This document shows, one piece after another, positions 17,014 through 25,261 of a stretch of DNA of 64,000 bases (position 1 is the stretch's first letter; the number at the start of each line of letters is the position of its first letter). A program made the position numbers and the translations under genes. The stretch comes from Pseudoduganella lurida (GTDB lineage Bacteria > Pseudomonadota > Gammaproteobacteria > Burkholderiales > Burkholderiaceae_D): assembly GCF_007830455.1 (NCBI RefSeq), contig NZ_VLLB01000009.1, positions 62,001-126,000 of the forward strand, written 5' to 3'. Under the pieces are notes generated by a model. That model was not told the origin of the DNA. It saw only the letters and a program-made list of their open reading frames with translations, and made no database searches.

Positions 17014-17039
17014 TGTCCCGGGGGCCTGGCCCCAGGACA
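17014..17039. repeat. 26-bp imperfect palindrome
   Basis: TGTCC and GGACA arms enclose GGGGCC/GGCCCC. It is a REP-like intergenic palindrome upstream of dnaE2 and resembles the other GGTGTC/GACACC palindromes of the window. The adjacent GACACGGGCTCGGCA is also found at 3043-3057. Confidence 0.5.
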
Positions 17040-17070
17040 CGGGCTCGGCAGTGCCAAACGGGGTGTAGAA

Positions 17071-17090
17071 TACTGGACGTTTATACAGTA
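17071..17090 (+). promoter_or_regulatory. LexA box of dnaE2
   Basis: TACTG-N10-CAGTA, a perfect match to the outer bases of the LexA operator CTG-N10-CAG. It lies 13 bp before the dnaE2 ATG and overlaps the end of a TAGAAT hexamer (17066-17071) that could be the -10. This predicts SOS induction independent of the imuB operon. Confidence 0.75.
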
Positions 17091-17103
17091 TTTTGCTCAC
17101 CTT

Positions 17104-20100
17104 ATGTCCAACCCTGCACCGCCACAAGGCCTGCCACCATATGCCGAACTGTTCTGCATGACGAACTTCTCGTTCCTGCAGGGCGCCTCGCATGCGGAAG
17201 AGCTGGTGGCGCGCGCGATCGAACTCGATTACACGGCGCTGGCCATCACGGACGAGTGTTCGCTGGCCGGCGTGGTGCGCGCCCATGGCGAGGCGAAGGG
17301 GGCGGGCTGGCACCACAACCTGTTGATCGGCAGCTGGTTCCGCCTCACCAACCACCAGGGCGAGGAGTCGCTGACGCTGCTGGCGCTGGCCACCAACCGC
17401 AACGGCTACGGCAATCTCTCCGAGCTGATCACGCTGGGCCGCACGCGCGCCGAGAAGGGCCATTACGTGCTGCGCGCGGAAGACATCGCCGCACCGCCGC
17501 CGGAGCGCGTCCACCTGCGCGGCCTGCCGGACTGCCTGCTGATCCTGCTGCCGGCCTATCCCGTGTGGGAGCACGAGGACGTGGACCGGCTGCACGTGCA
17601 GGCCGCGTGGATGGCCACCAATTTCGGCGAGCGTGCCTGGCTGGGCCTGAACCTGCTGCAGCGCGCCTTCGACGAAGGGCACCGCCAGAGCGTGGAGGAG
17701 ATCGCCGCGCAGCATGGCCTGCCGGTCGTGGCCGTGGGCCATGTGTGCATGCACGTGCGCTCCCGCAAGCCGCTGCACGACACGCTGTCCGCCGTCCGCC
17801 TCGGCAAGCCGGTGGCCGACTGCGGCTACGACCTGGCGCAGAACGCCGAGCAGCACCTGCGCCCGCGCGTGCGGCTGGCGAACGTCTATTCGCGCGAGGC
17901 GCTGGCCGAAACGGTACGCATCGCGAAGCTGTGCACCTTCTCGCTGGACGAGCTGCGCTACGAATACCCGAACGAGCTGATACCGGCCGGGCACACGCCG
18001 GCCTCCTACCTGCGCCAGGAAGCCTACCGCGGCGCCCACGCGCGCTTCGAGAGCGGCATCCCCGCCAAGGTGCAGCAGCAGATCGAGGACGAGCTCGAAC
18101 TCGTGGCGGAGCTGCAGTACGAATACTTCTTCCTGACCGTGTACGACATCGTGCGCTTCGCCCGCTCGCAGGAGATCCTGTGCCAGGGCCGCGGCTCGGC
18201 GGCGAACAGCACGGTGTGCTACTGCCTCGGCATCACGGAGGTCAATCCGGCCGAGAGCACGCTGCTGATGGGCCGCTTCATCTCGCGCGAGCGCGACGAG
18301 CCGCCAGACATCGACGTCGACTTCGAGCACCAGCGCCGCGAGGAAGTCATCCAGTACATCTACGCAAAATACGGCCGGCACCGCGCGGCGCTGGCCGCCA
18401 CCGTGATCTGCTACCGGCCGAAAAGTGCGCTGCGCGACGCCGGCAAGGCGCTGGGCATCGACCTGGCCATCGTCGAGAAGGTGGCCAAGTCGCACCACTG
18501 GTTCGACAGCAAGCACGAGCTGCTGAACCGCTTCGCCGAATGCGGCCTCGATCCGGACACGCCGCTGGCCAATGCCTGGGCCAGCCTGGCGCAGAAGATG
18601 CTGGGCTTCCCGCGCCACCTGTCGCAGCATGTGGGCGGCTTCGTCATCGCGCAGGACAAGCTGTCGCGCCTCGTGCCGATCGAGAACGCCACGATGAAGG
18701 ACCGCAGCGTGATCCAGTGGGACAAGGACGACCTGGAGGAACTGGGCCTGTTGAAGGTGGACGTGCTGGCGCTGGGCATGCTCACCGCGCTGCGCCGCGC
18801 GCTGGACCTGATCGCGGCGCGGCGCGGCGAACAGTTCCGCATGCAGGACGTGCCGCGCGACGACACGGCCACCTACGACATGATGTGCGCCGCCGATACC
18901 ATCGGCGTGTTCCAGATCGAGTCGCGCGCGCAGATGACGATGCTGCCGCGGCTGCGTCCGCGCCGCTTCTACGACCTGGTGATCGAGGTGGCGCTGGTGC
19001 GCCCCGGCCCGATCCAGGGCGGCATGGTGCACCCGTATCTGCAGCGCCGCCTCGATCCTTCGCTGATCGACTATCCGGAAGGGCTGAACGACGCGCTCGA
19101 GCGCACGCTGGGCGTGCCGATCTTCCAGGAGCAGGTGATGCAGGTGGCAATGATCGCGGCCGGCTTCTCGGCCGGCGAGGCGGACCAGCTGCGCCGCGCG
19201 ATGGCGGCCTGGAAGCGCAAGGGCGGCATGGACAAGTACCGCGGCCGCATCGTCGAGGGCATGACGGCCAGGGGCTACGACATCGAGTTCGCCAACCGCA
19301 TCTGCGAGCAGATCCAGGGCTTCGGCGAATACGGCTTCCCCGAATCGCACGCGGCCAGCTTCGCGCTGCTGACCTACATCAGCTCGTGGATCAAGTGCCA
19401 CGAACCGGCCGCCTTCCTGTGCGCGCTGCTCAACAGCCAGCCGATGGGGTTCTACGGACCGTCGCAGCTGGTGCAGGACGCCAGGCGCCATGGCGTGGAA
19501 GTGCGGCCGCTCGATGTGAACATCAGCGGCTGGGATTCGACGCTGGAGGAGAAGGACGCCGGGGTGCGATCCGGCCTGCAGGATGGAAAAGCGCACGGCG
19601 ATCAACCTGCCGTGCAGGATGGGACAACGCACGGCGATCAACCCGCCGTGCGGTTGGGCATGTCGCTGATCCGCGGCATGCGCGTCGAATCGGCCGAACG
19701 CATCGAACAGGCACGCGGCCTGCGGCCGTTCGCCAGCGTGGCGGACCTGGCGCGCCGCGCCCAGCTGGAACGGCACGACCTGCAGGTGCTGGCCGGCGCG
19801 AATGCCCTGCAGGGACTGGCCGGCAACCGCCGCCAGGCCCTGTGGGAAGCGGTGGGCGCCGCGCCGGACAAGGACCTGCTGCGGCCCACCATGCCGGTCG
19901 AAGAAGCGCCGGCGCTGCGCCCGCCGAGCGAAGGCGACGACATCATCGGCGACTACCGCTCGCAGGGCCTGACGCTGGGCCGCCATCCGCTGGCGCTGCT
20001 GCGCCCGCAACTGCTGCAGAAGCGCTTCCTGCCGGCCGAGGTGCTGAACACCTTCGCGGACGGCCAGCTGGCGCGCGGCGCCGGCATCGTCACCGTGCGG

Positions 20101-20346
20101 CAGCGGCCCGGCACGGCGAAGGGCGTGCTGTTCATCACGATCGAGGATGAAACGGGCAACGTCAACGTGATCGTCTGGCCGGACCTGGTGGACCAGTACC
20201 GCCGCGAGGTGCTGGGCGCGTCGCTCCTTGGCGTGTATGGCGTCTGGCAGCAGGAAGGCATCGTGCGGCACCTGGTCGCCAAGCGCCTGGTGGACCTGTC
20301 GCCCCTGCTGGGGCGCCTGCCCACGTCGAGCCGCGATTTCTGCTAG
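17104..20346 (+). CDS. dnaE2: error-prone DNA polymerase III alpha subunit DnaE2 (ImuC)
   Basis: 1080 residues. The N-terminal PHP domain (YAELFCMTNFSFLQGASH..., LAITDECSLAGVVRAH), then the C-family polymerase core with GRGSAANS and the catalytic aspartates in PDIDVDFE (about residues 401-407), helix-hairpin-helix and C-terminal OB domain (ETGNVNVIVWPDL). It makes translesion errors with ImuA/ImuB. It starts at MSNPAPP just after a LexA box. A 36-bp tandem duplication encodes QDGKAHGDQPAV/QDGTTHGDQPAV at about residues 825-848, where relatives are shorter. The stop overlaps that of the convergent next gene by 4 bp. Confidence 0.93.
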   Translation: MSNPAPPQGLPPYAELFCMTNFSFLQGASHAEELVARAIELDYTALAITDECSLAGVVRAHGEAKGAGWHHNLLIGSWFRLTNHQGEESLTLLALATNRNGYGNLSELITLGRTRAEKGHYVLRAEDIAAPPPERVHLRGLPDCLLILLPAYPVWEHEDVDRLHVQAAWMATNFGERAWLGLNLLQRAFDEGHRQSVEEIAAQHGLPVVAVGHVCMHVRSRKPLHDTLSAVRLGKPVADCGYDLAQNAEQHLRPRVRLANVYSREALAETVRIAKLCTFSLDELRYEYPNELIPAGHTPASYLRQEAYRGAHARFESGIPAKVQQQIEDELELVAELQYEYFFLTVYDIVRFARSQEILCQGRGSAANSTVCYCLGITEVNPAESTLLMGRFISRERDEPPDIDVDFEHQRREEVIQYIYAKYGRHRAALAATVICYRPKSALRDAGKALGIDLAIVEKVAKSHHWFDSKHELLNRFAECGLDPDTPLANAWASLAQKMLGFPRHLSQHVGGFVIAQDKLSRLVPIENATMKDRSVIQWDKDDLEELGLLKVDVLALGMLTALRRALDLIAARRGEQFRMQDVPRDDTATYDMMCAADTIGVFQIESRAQMTMLPRLRPRRFYDLVIEVALVRPGPIQGGMVHPYLQRRLDPSLIDYPEGLNDALERTLGVPIFQEQVMQVAMIAAGFSAGEADQLRRAMAAWKRKGGMDKYRGRIVEGMTARGYDIEFANRICEQIQGFGEYGFPESHAASFALLTYISSWIKCHEPAAFLCALLNSQPMGFYGPSQLVQDARRHGVEVRPLDVNISGWDSTLEEKDAGVRSGLQDGKAHGDQPAVQDGTTHGDQPAVRLGMSLIRGMRVESAERIEQARGLRPFASVADLARRAQLERHDLQVLAGANALQGLAGNRRQALWEAVGAAPDKDLLRPTMPVEEAPALRPPSEGDDIIGDYRSQGLTLGRHPLALLRPQLLQKRFLPAEVLNTFADGQLARGAGIVTVRQRPGTAKGVLFITIEDETGNVNVIVWPDLVDQYRREVLGASLLGVYGVWQQEGIVRHLVAKRLVDLSPLLGRLPTSSRDFC
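19577..19648. repeat. 36-bp tandem duplication inside dnaE2
   Basis: Units 19577-19612 and 19613-19648 differ at only a few positions (GGAAAAGC/GGGACAAC, CCTGCC/CCCGCC). In frame, it adds a 12-residue repeat just ahead of the conserved LGMSLIRGM. Confidence 0.9.
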
Positions 20347-21020
20347 CTGTCCGCTGCTGGATCAGCCGGCGGCAGTGCAAAGGGCGAGTCGGCCGCCGGC
20401 GGACATGTCAGAACGGCCGTGGCGCCGGGGCGCCGCACGCTGGCCTGGTCGCGGCCGCAGACATTGTCCATCGTCGCCGGCGTGAAGGACCGCAGCACCT
20501 TGCCATCCGGCGCCAGCACCACGCCGCGGCCGCCCACCAGCACGCTGTCATGGCAGTCCTCGTCGCGGCAATAGCGCACGCAGTCCTGGCATGCTGCCGC
20601 CTCGCCATCGTGGAAGGCCTCGCACTGGTCATACACGGGCGCGACCACCACCGTAAAGCGTTCCGCCGCGAAGTAGCCGCATTGCCGCCGGCCGGTTGCC
20701 GAGCGGGCCGTGAAGCGGCCGATGCCATGTTCCGCATCCGGATAATCGAAGTCGCCCGTATGGCGGATATCGGGCACGGCCACCTTGCCCCTACGGTCGA
20801 CGGCCAGCAGTTCGCGGGGCTGGTCGACAATGATCGTGGCCATGCCGTAGCGGTTCCAATCCAGTCTCGCCAGGTAGCGCGGCTTGACACGGCGCTCGCT
20901 GCCGGTGCCGGTGAAGCAGGCCGCCGTCCATCCGTCACCGTTGCGGGGGCAGGTCGCCGCGGCCTGCGCCAGGGACGGGCCCAGGCCCAGCCAGGCCAGC
21001 AGCAATAGCGCACGGATCAT
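20343..21020 (-). CDS. secreted WG-repeat-like protein of unknown function
   Basis: 225 residues with a cleavable signal peptide (LLLLAWLGLGPSLAQA). The mature part has repeated short beta motifs (GMATIIVDQPRELLAVDRRGKVAVPDI; GIGRFTARSATGRRQCGYFAAERFTVVVAPVYDQCEAFHDG) like WG/beta-propeller-type repeats that monitor or bind the envelope. Several Cys (CQDCVRYCRDEDC) are likely disulfide-bonded in the periplasm. The ribosome site and start are part of a 14-bp duplication (21021-21048). No catalytic motif is seen. Confidence 0.75.
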   Translation of the reverse strand: MIRALLLLAWLGLGPSLAQAAATCPRNGDGWTAACFTGTGSERRVKPRYLARLDWNRYGMATIIVDQPRELLAVDRRGKVAVPDIRHTGDFDYPDAEHGIGRFTARSATGRRQCGYFAAERFTVVVAPVYDQCEAFHDGEAAACQDCVRYCRDEDCHDSVLVGGRGVVLAPDGKVLRSFTPATMDNVCGRDQASVRRPGATAVLTCPPAADSPFALPPADPAADS

Positions 21021-21048
21021 TTCGGCTCCTGCATTTCGGCTCCTGCAT
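21021..21048 (-). repeat. duplicated ribosome site with 5-codon upstream reading frame
   Basis: A 14-bp unit is repeated perfectly (21021-21034, 21035-21048). Each copy carries GCAGGAGCC. On the minus strand the inner ATG (21034) opens the five-codon frame MQEPK, which ends in TGA overlapping the true ATG (ATGA). Confidence 0.8.
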
Positions 21049-21253
21049 GAGTTGTCGAATCGCTGCGATGGTAGACCATTTGCGATGCCGGCAGCGGGCA
21101 ACATGACGTCGCGACGGTCGAGTCAGGATTTCTGTTGAGCCCCGCACATATGGAGAGCGAACCACCGCACGCACGTTTCAAAGTGCCGCAGCCGCGGACC
21201 GGCGGCCACGCTAGCATGACTGCTCGATCATTGCCCGCCAACGGGAGGTAGCC

Positions 21254-21748
21254 ATGGACCAGCCGTACCACACGACACTGAGCATTCGCGACGCCGACCT
21301 GCCGCGTGACGAGGCCATCGTGCGCGAACTGTTCCGCGAATACGCCGCCACGCTGGGTTTCGAACTGTGCTTCCAGGATTTCGCAGCCGAGCTGGCGAAC
21401 CTGCCCGGCAAATACGCCGCGCCCCGTGGCCGCATCCTGCTGGCCTGGGATGGCGCGCACGCAATCGGCTGCGTGGCGCTGCGCCCCGTCGATAACGAAT
21501 GCGCCGAAATGAAGCGGCTGTTCGTGCGGCCCGGTTACCGGGAGCGCCGGCTGGGCCGCGCACTGGCCGAGCGCATCTGCGAAGAAGCCCGCATGGCCGG
21601 CTACCGCACCATCTGCCTGGACACGCTCGGCACGATGACGACCGCGGTGAAACTGTACACGGAGTTGGGTTTTACACCGATCCCGCCCTACATTTACAAC
21701 CCGCTTCCCGGTGCGTTGTTCCTGGGGCGGAGCTTGCGGGTATCCTGA
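21254..21748 (+). CDS. GNAT-family N-acetyltransferase
   Basis: 164 residues. GNAT motif A is visible as MKRLFVRPGYRERRLGRALAE (acetyl-CoA pyrophosphate loop R-x-x-R-x-G/R), followed by ICLDTLGTMTTAVKLYTELGF and PYIYNPLPGALF. The N-terminal RELFREYAATLGFELCFQDF is shared by a common bacterial subgroup with unknown acceptor. A perfect GGAGG ribosome site lies 7 nt before the ATG. Confidence 0.88.
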   Translation: MDQPYHTTLSIRDADLPRDEAIVRELFREYAATLGFELCFQDFAAELANLPGKYAAPRGRILLAWDGAHAIGCVALRPVDNECAEMKRLFVRPGYRERRLGRALAERICEEARMAGYRTICLDTLGTMTTAVKLYTELGFTPIPPYIYNPLPGALFLGRSLRVS

Positions 21749-21839
21749 ACGCCGCGCCGATGGAATTTTCATAAAAGATAATCGCCCGCCGGTGGCCGGA
21801 AACGGTAGCATGGGCATTATTCCAACTGGAGGAGAAGCC

Positions 21840-22262
21840 ATGCCATCGCAAGATCTGTCACCCCTCGCAACGCTGCGTGTCGCGCTTGAACCCTATCCGG
21901 AGGATGCCCGGCAACTGACGTTCACCCCTAATGAAAGCGCGTTTACTGCCCCGGTAGAAGTGGCTGCGGGCGAGCTGGAAGACAAGGCCACCACGCTGGC
22001 CGGTCTGGCCGACGGCACCATTACCCCGGGCGCCGTGCCGTTCGGGCAAGGCGATGGTGTCCGCGTGAATTTCAAGTACACCGGCCAGGGCGCGAATGAT
22101 CTCCAGCTGCTGTTCGAGATTGCCTACCCCGGCCCCCAGGGCTATGAAACGGTCACTGCCGAAGCGCCTGTCAGCGCAGCATCGCAAGCACGTTTCGCGG
22201 CGGGACTGCGGCAGTTGCTGGAGGATGGATCGGGAACGTTTGACTGGACAGTGGCGGACTGA
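21840..22262 (+). CDS. hypothetical protein
   Basis: 140 residues, acidic, no signal peptide or membrane segment. It is probably beta-rich (GVRVNFKYTGQGANDLQLLFEIAYPGPQGYETVTAEAPV) and ends FDWTVAD. The start MPSQDLSP is fixed by GGAGGAG 4 nt upstream. I do not recognise a family. It is followed by a strong bidirectional terminator and is monocistronic. Confidence 0.7.
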   Translation: MPSQDLSPLATLRVALEPYPEDARQLTFTPNESAFTAPVEVAAGELEDKATTLAGLADGTITPGAVPFGQGDGVRVNFKYTGQGANDLQLLFEIAYPGPQGYETVTAEAPVSAASQARFAAGLRQLLEDGSGTFDWTVAD

Positions 22263-22286
22263 AGACGGAAGCCGCCGCGGCAAAAA

Positions 22287-22318
22287 CAAAACCCCCGCAT
22301 CGGCGGGGGTTTTGTTTG
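22287..22318. terminator. bidirectional rho-independent terminator
   Basis: A 12-bp stem built on CCCCCGC/GCGGGGG with a 4-nt ATCG loop, flanked by AAAA on the left and TTTTGTTT on the right. It serves the plus-strand hypothetical gene and the minus-strand 49-residue gene that converge here. Confidence 0.88.
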
Positions 22319-22347
22319 AACGGCAGCGCAATACTTAACGCGGCGGC

Positions 22348-22497
22348 TTAGTGCGGTGGCAGGTGGCCGTCCACGTAAGGGGCGCCGGCTTGCTCCAGTG
22401 CGCGGCGGGCAAAGGCGCCCAGCGAACTGGCCAGACGGCTGAGCGACACGGAGCCTTCTGCGGACACACGTTTCACTGCGTTGATGGCGTAAGTCAT
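22348..22497 (-). CDS. small protein, 49 residues, unknown
   Basis: Encodes MTYAINAVKRVSAEG...GHLPPH. A perfect AGGAGGT ribosome site 5 nt upstream fixes the start. One predicted amphipathic helix (SLSRLASSLGAFARRALEQAGA) makes up most of the protein, with no transmembrane segment. Upstream (22500-22700) is the most AT-rich DNA of this neighbourhood, consistent with a strong or regulated promoter. The family is not recognised. Confidence 0.65.
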   Translation of the reverse strand: MTYAINAVKRVSAEGSVSLSRLASSLGAFARRALEQAGAPYVDGHLPPH

Positions 22498-22771
22498 GAT
22501 GACCTCCTGAATAAGTGCTTCGAATGAATTGCTTCGACAATGAAGCCAGTATGGGCGCATCGAAGATATAAATCCAATTTCGATTTTAGATTCTCGGTAT
22601 ATTCCAAACGTATATCTTGGCGCAATCCTGGTATTCACGATCTGCATAATTGTTTGGCATATCACATCCGGTGTGACCATTCGGAGCAATCCACGCATGA
22701 CCGCAGTGCGTTTGCCGTTCTCTTAAAGCCGTGATGCCGAAAGCTTCTTCGCCGGACACGGACCTTCTGCG
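22498..22771. other. AT-rich intergenic region
   Basis: Promoter region of the 49-residue gene. A TCACA-N5-TGTGA inverted repeat lies at about 22664-22678. I see no gene here. Confidence 0.4.
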
Positions 22772-23263
22772 CTATGGCAAAGACGAGCTTTTTGTCTGGA
22801 GCGACCTGTTGCGCCTGTCGCGCGGTCCGGCATGGCTGCGACGCAGGTGATTCGCACGCACCCATTTTCGCTCGCCGGGAAAAAGCACGGAAAGGTATTC
22901 CCAGGCGTTGCAGGGCAGGTGCCGGTACCGGCTCACGAATTTGTTCGGTGACGTCGGCACCCCTTCGAACATCAGCTGGTTGCCGATGACGACCGCTTCA
23001 TCGTCCGGTCCGTTCAAGTAAAGGCGCAAGCGCGTGCCATGGGGCAGGAACAGCTCCTTCCAGTGATAGCCGCGTGGCACGTCGGCTGCTTGCACGCCCT
23101 GCCTATCCGCGAACCGGGCGGCGCTCGCCCGATCGGCCAGCCACGTGTCGACAATCGCTGTAAGCTCGACCGCCAGGTCGACTTCGTCTTGCCGATTTTC
23201 AAAGTGCTGGATCAGTTTGACCAACGTAGCGGGTGCCAGTCCCACGGCCGTCATGTAAGTCAT
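22772..23263 (-). CDS. hypothetical protein
   Basis: 163 residues starting MTYMTAVGLAPATLVKLIQHF, with a GGAGG ribosome site 8 nt upstream. An N-terminal helical part precedes a compact core, WKELFLPHGTRLRLYLNGPDDEAVVIGNQLMFEGVPTSP split by turns, then NAWEYLSVLFPGERKWVRANHLRR and a basic tail. The core resembles small DNA/chromatin- or phage-related proteins in which a tryptophan-rich beta domain precedes NAW, but I cannot name the family. Codon use fits the genome less well in the basic tail. Confidence 0.6.
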   Translation of the reverse strand: MTYMTAVGLAPATLVKLIQHFENRQDEVDLAVELTAIVDTWLADRASAARFADRQGVQAADVPRGYHWKELFLPHGTRLRLYLNGPDDEAVVIGNQLMFEGVPTSPNKFVSRYRHLPCNAWEYLSVLFPGERKWVRANHLRRSHAGPRDRRNRSLQTKSSSLP

Positions 23264-23930
23264 CGCTATTTCCTCCGCCGGATTCTCTATCGCTCTCGAA
23301 CGCCCTCGAATACCTCTGAATGTTCGACTCGGCAGTGGCGGAAGAGTTCAATTCAGGGCATTGCAGGACCAAGGAGAAAAATGCGCAGAAATTGAAGAAA
23401 ATTTCCCAGAGGGGCAACTACATTCCAGCTGTTCACAAGCTCCGGCGTGATGCATAAATCCGAATTGGGGCGGAGGAATACGACGCGGACAAACTAGGCA
23501 GCCGTCATGCTGCGTGTGAAATCAAAAGGCCCTGTCAGCGATTACCGGACGGCATAGTTTCACCGGAAAACGTCAAAGAGGGTGATGCAGCGCGGACTGC
23601 CAGCGCCGGATGGAGAATGCGCATTAGCCCGTTCCAGATGGCCGCGGGCAAGGACGACCGTACAGCAGAAATAAGTCTGAGGAGGAACTGGTTCAGTCGT
23701 GAAAATGTTACCCCTCTGGGAAACTTTTTCCAATTTTGAGTCGTGGCGCTCTTTTACGCCCGATTGCCCTCGAATGCTCTCCAGCTGCTCCCGCATAGAA
23801 GGCAAAAGAGGGCGTTTGATGGCAAAAAAGCGGAAGGATGAGAATTTGAAGAAAATTCACTTGATGGAGTCGGGCCGGATACCCACCCTGTTCGTGCCGC
23901 GGCAAACTCGACTGTGGTGCTGAATCGACG
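23264..23930. other. gene-poor stretch with inverted-repeat element
   Basis: No supported gene. It holds a pair of 31-bp imperfect inverted repeats (see the repeat entry) and a third partial copy at 23842-23857 in direct orientation to the left arm. Short open frames begin inside the arms on both strands (each reading PLWE-x-F-x-NF), so they are translations of the repeat, not independent genes. Confidence 0.5.
23386..23737. repeat. 352-bp element bounded by 31-bp inverted repeats
   Basis: The left arm 23386-23418, read in reverse, and the right arm 23707-23737 share GTTRCCCCTCTGGGAAAYTTT and continue to AATTT, with about 4 mismatches in 31. The interior (288 bp) is non-coding and less GC-rich than neighbours. 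No target duplication is evident. Confidence 0.6.
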
Positions 23931-24588
23931 GTACGCGCCTGCTTCCAGCTGCTTCCTTTCCGCTTCTGCTGCCGCTGCCGCTTCTGCTACCACAGCTCCT
24001 GCTACCGCTCCTCCTGCTACCGCTCCTCCTGCTCCTACCGTCGCTCTGTCAACCACCGGCCACCCCGCCAGCCGGCCGTTACAGGCAGCACGCCACACGC
24101 GACACGCTATACGGCACAAGTCACACACCGCCAGCCGCCAGCCGCCCGTCCGCCGCCCGTCACGCGCGATCCATCAAACTCTATCCGTCACACCCCATCC
24201 GTCACACGCCATCCGCCGCACGCCTTGCCGCCTTGCCGCCGCTTGCCGCGCGATGCAGTTGCAGCGCGATGCATTCATCCTTTTCCTCGACCGCATCGAC
24301 CCTACGAGGTCCACACCGAAGAACGCGACGGCAGCGAGGCGCTTTCATCCTGCTCGCCCAATGCCTGCGCCCCAGAACCGTAACCCGGCGCCGACCGCCG
24401 GCCACACACCCAACCCGACCAGGCCCCAACCGTGCCGCCCCAGTCCCCGGTCCCCAGTCGCCCAGTCCCCAGTCGCCCATGGACCGGCACCCATCGCTGT
24501 GGCCTGTCCGGAATCCCGTCAACATCGCAGTTCGCCATTCACAGCTGAGCCGTTGCGCTGCCCGACAGCCCACCCATAAAATATTCTG
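23931..24588. other. low-complexity non-coding stretch
   Basis: Pyrimidine-rich CTTCTGCTRCC/GCTCCTCCT runs (about 23935-24040), then CGCCAGCC/CACACGC-like runs (24080-24240) and CCCCAGTCGCC runs (24440-24485). One plus-strand frame stays open (23914-24579) but its product is Ala/Pro/Arg/His low complexity with no ribosome site. I see no real gene here. Confidence 0.5.
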
Positions 24589-25068
24589 ATGGACAATCTG
24601 ACCTTCCGCCCGGCCACCCCTGAAGACGCCCCCGCGATCGCCGCCCTGATCATGGCGCTGATGCCCTTCCTGACGCAGCATCCGTCAGGCAAGGGCGCCG
24701 AACAGTTCATGGCCAGTGTCGGCATCGACGGCCAGCGCCGCTACCTTGCCCAGGAACGGTACCGTTATCACGTGGCGATGGAGGATGGCTTGCTCGCCGG
24801 CATCGTTGCGATGCGCGACAACGCCCACCTGTTCCATCTGTTCGTCAGCGAATCCCTGCACGGCAAGGGCCTTGGCCGACGGTTGTGGGAGCTGGCACGG
24901 GACGAAGCGATCGCGCTGGGCAATCCGGGCAGCTTTACCGTGAACGCGGCGGTGCGCGTGATGGCGATGTACCGGCATCTCGGCTTTGTACCGGAAGGGG
25001 AGCCGGTAGCGCACGATGGCATCGTGGATGTGCCCATGCGCTGGACGCAGCAACTAACCGGGACATGA
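24589..25068 (+). CDS. GNAT-family N-acetyltransferase
   Basis: 159 residues. N-terminal FRPATPEDAPAIAALI, then motif A: HLFHLFVSESLHGKGLGRRLWE (Q/R-x-x-G-x-G/A acetyl-CoA loop as GKGLGR), and motif B AMYRHLGF. The acceptor is unknown. Not closely similar to the GNAT at 21254. There is no strong ribosome site directly before the ATG. It stands alone after the low-complexity stretch. Confidence 0.85.
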   Translation: MDNLTFRPATPEDAPAIAALIMALMPFLTQHPSGKGAEQFMASVGIDGQRRYLAQERYRYHVAMEDGLLAGIVAMRDNAHLFHLFVSESLHGKGLGRRLWELARDEAIALGNPGSFTVNAAVRVMAMYRHLGFVPEGEPVAHDGIVDVPMRWTQQLTGT

Positions 25069-25261
25069 GAAAACGCCCAGGACATGAGAACAGGCTACCC
25101 GAAAACGCGCTCTGGAACGAGAAACGCGCCCTCGCTGGAGAGCGCGTTAGCGGCCGGCAAGGGGTTATCCGGCGGGCCGCAGCCGGCGGTCCGCGCAGGA
25201 CACAACCGGTGAGGGGAGGGCGGCGGCGGAACATCCGCCAGCCGCCGAATGCCTGCTGCCG

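Noticed and set aside
16963-20271. 1102-codon frame antisense to dnaE2
   Set aside because: Complete overlap with a convincing polymerase gene and low-complexity product.
23560-23923. Short frames inside the inverted-repeat element (81 codons on minus, 74 on plus)
   Set aside because: They are translations of the same repeat arms in different orientation and have no conserved features; more likely non-coding.
23914-24579. 221-codon plus-strand frame in the low-complexity stretch
   Set aside because: Product is Ala, Pro, Arg and His runs; GTG start without ribosome site; the underlying DNA is simple repeats.
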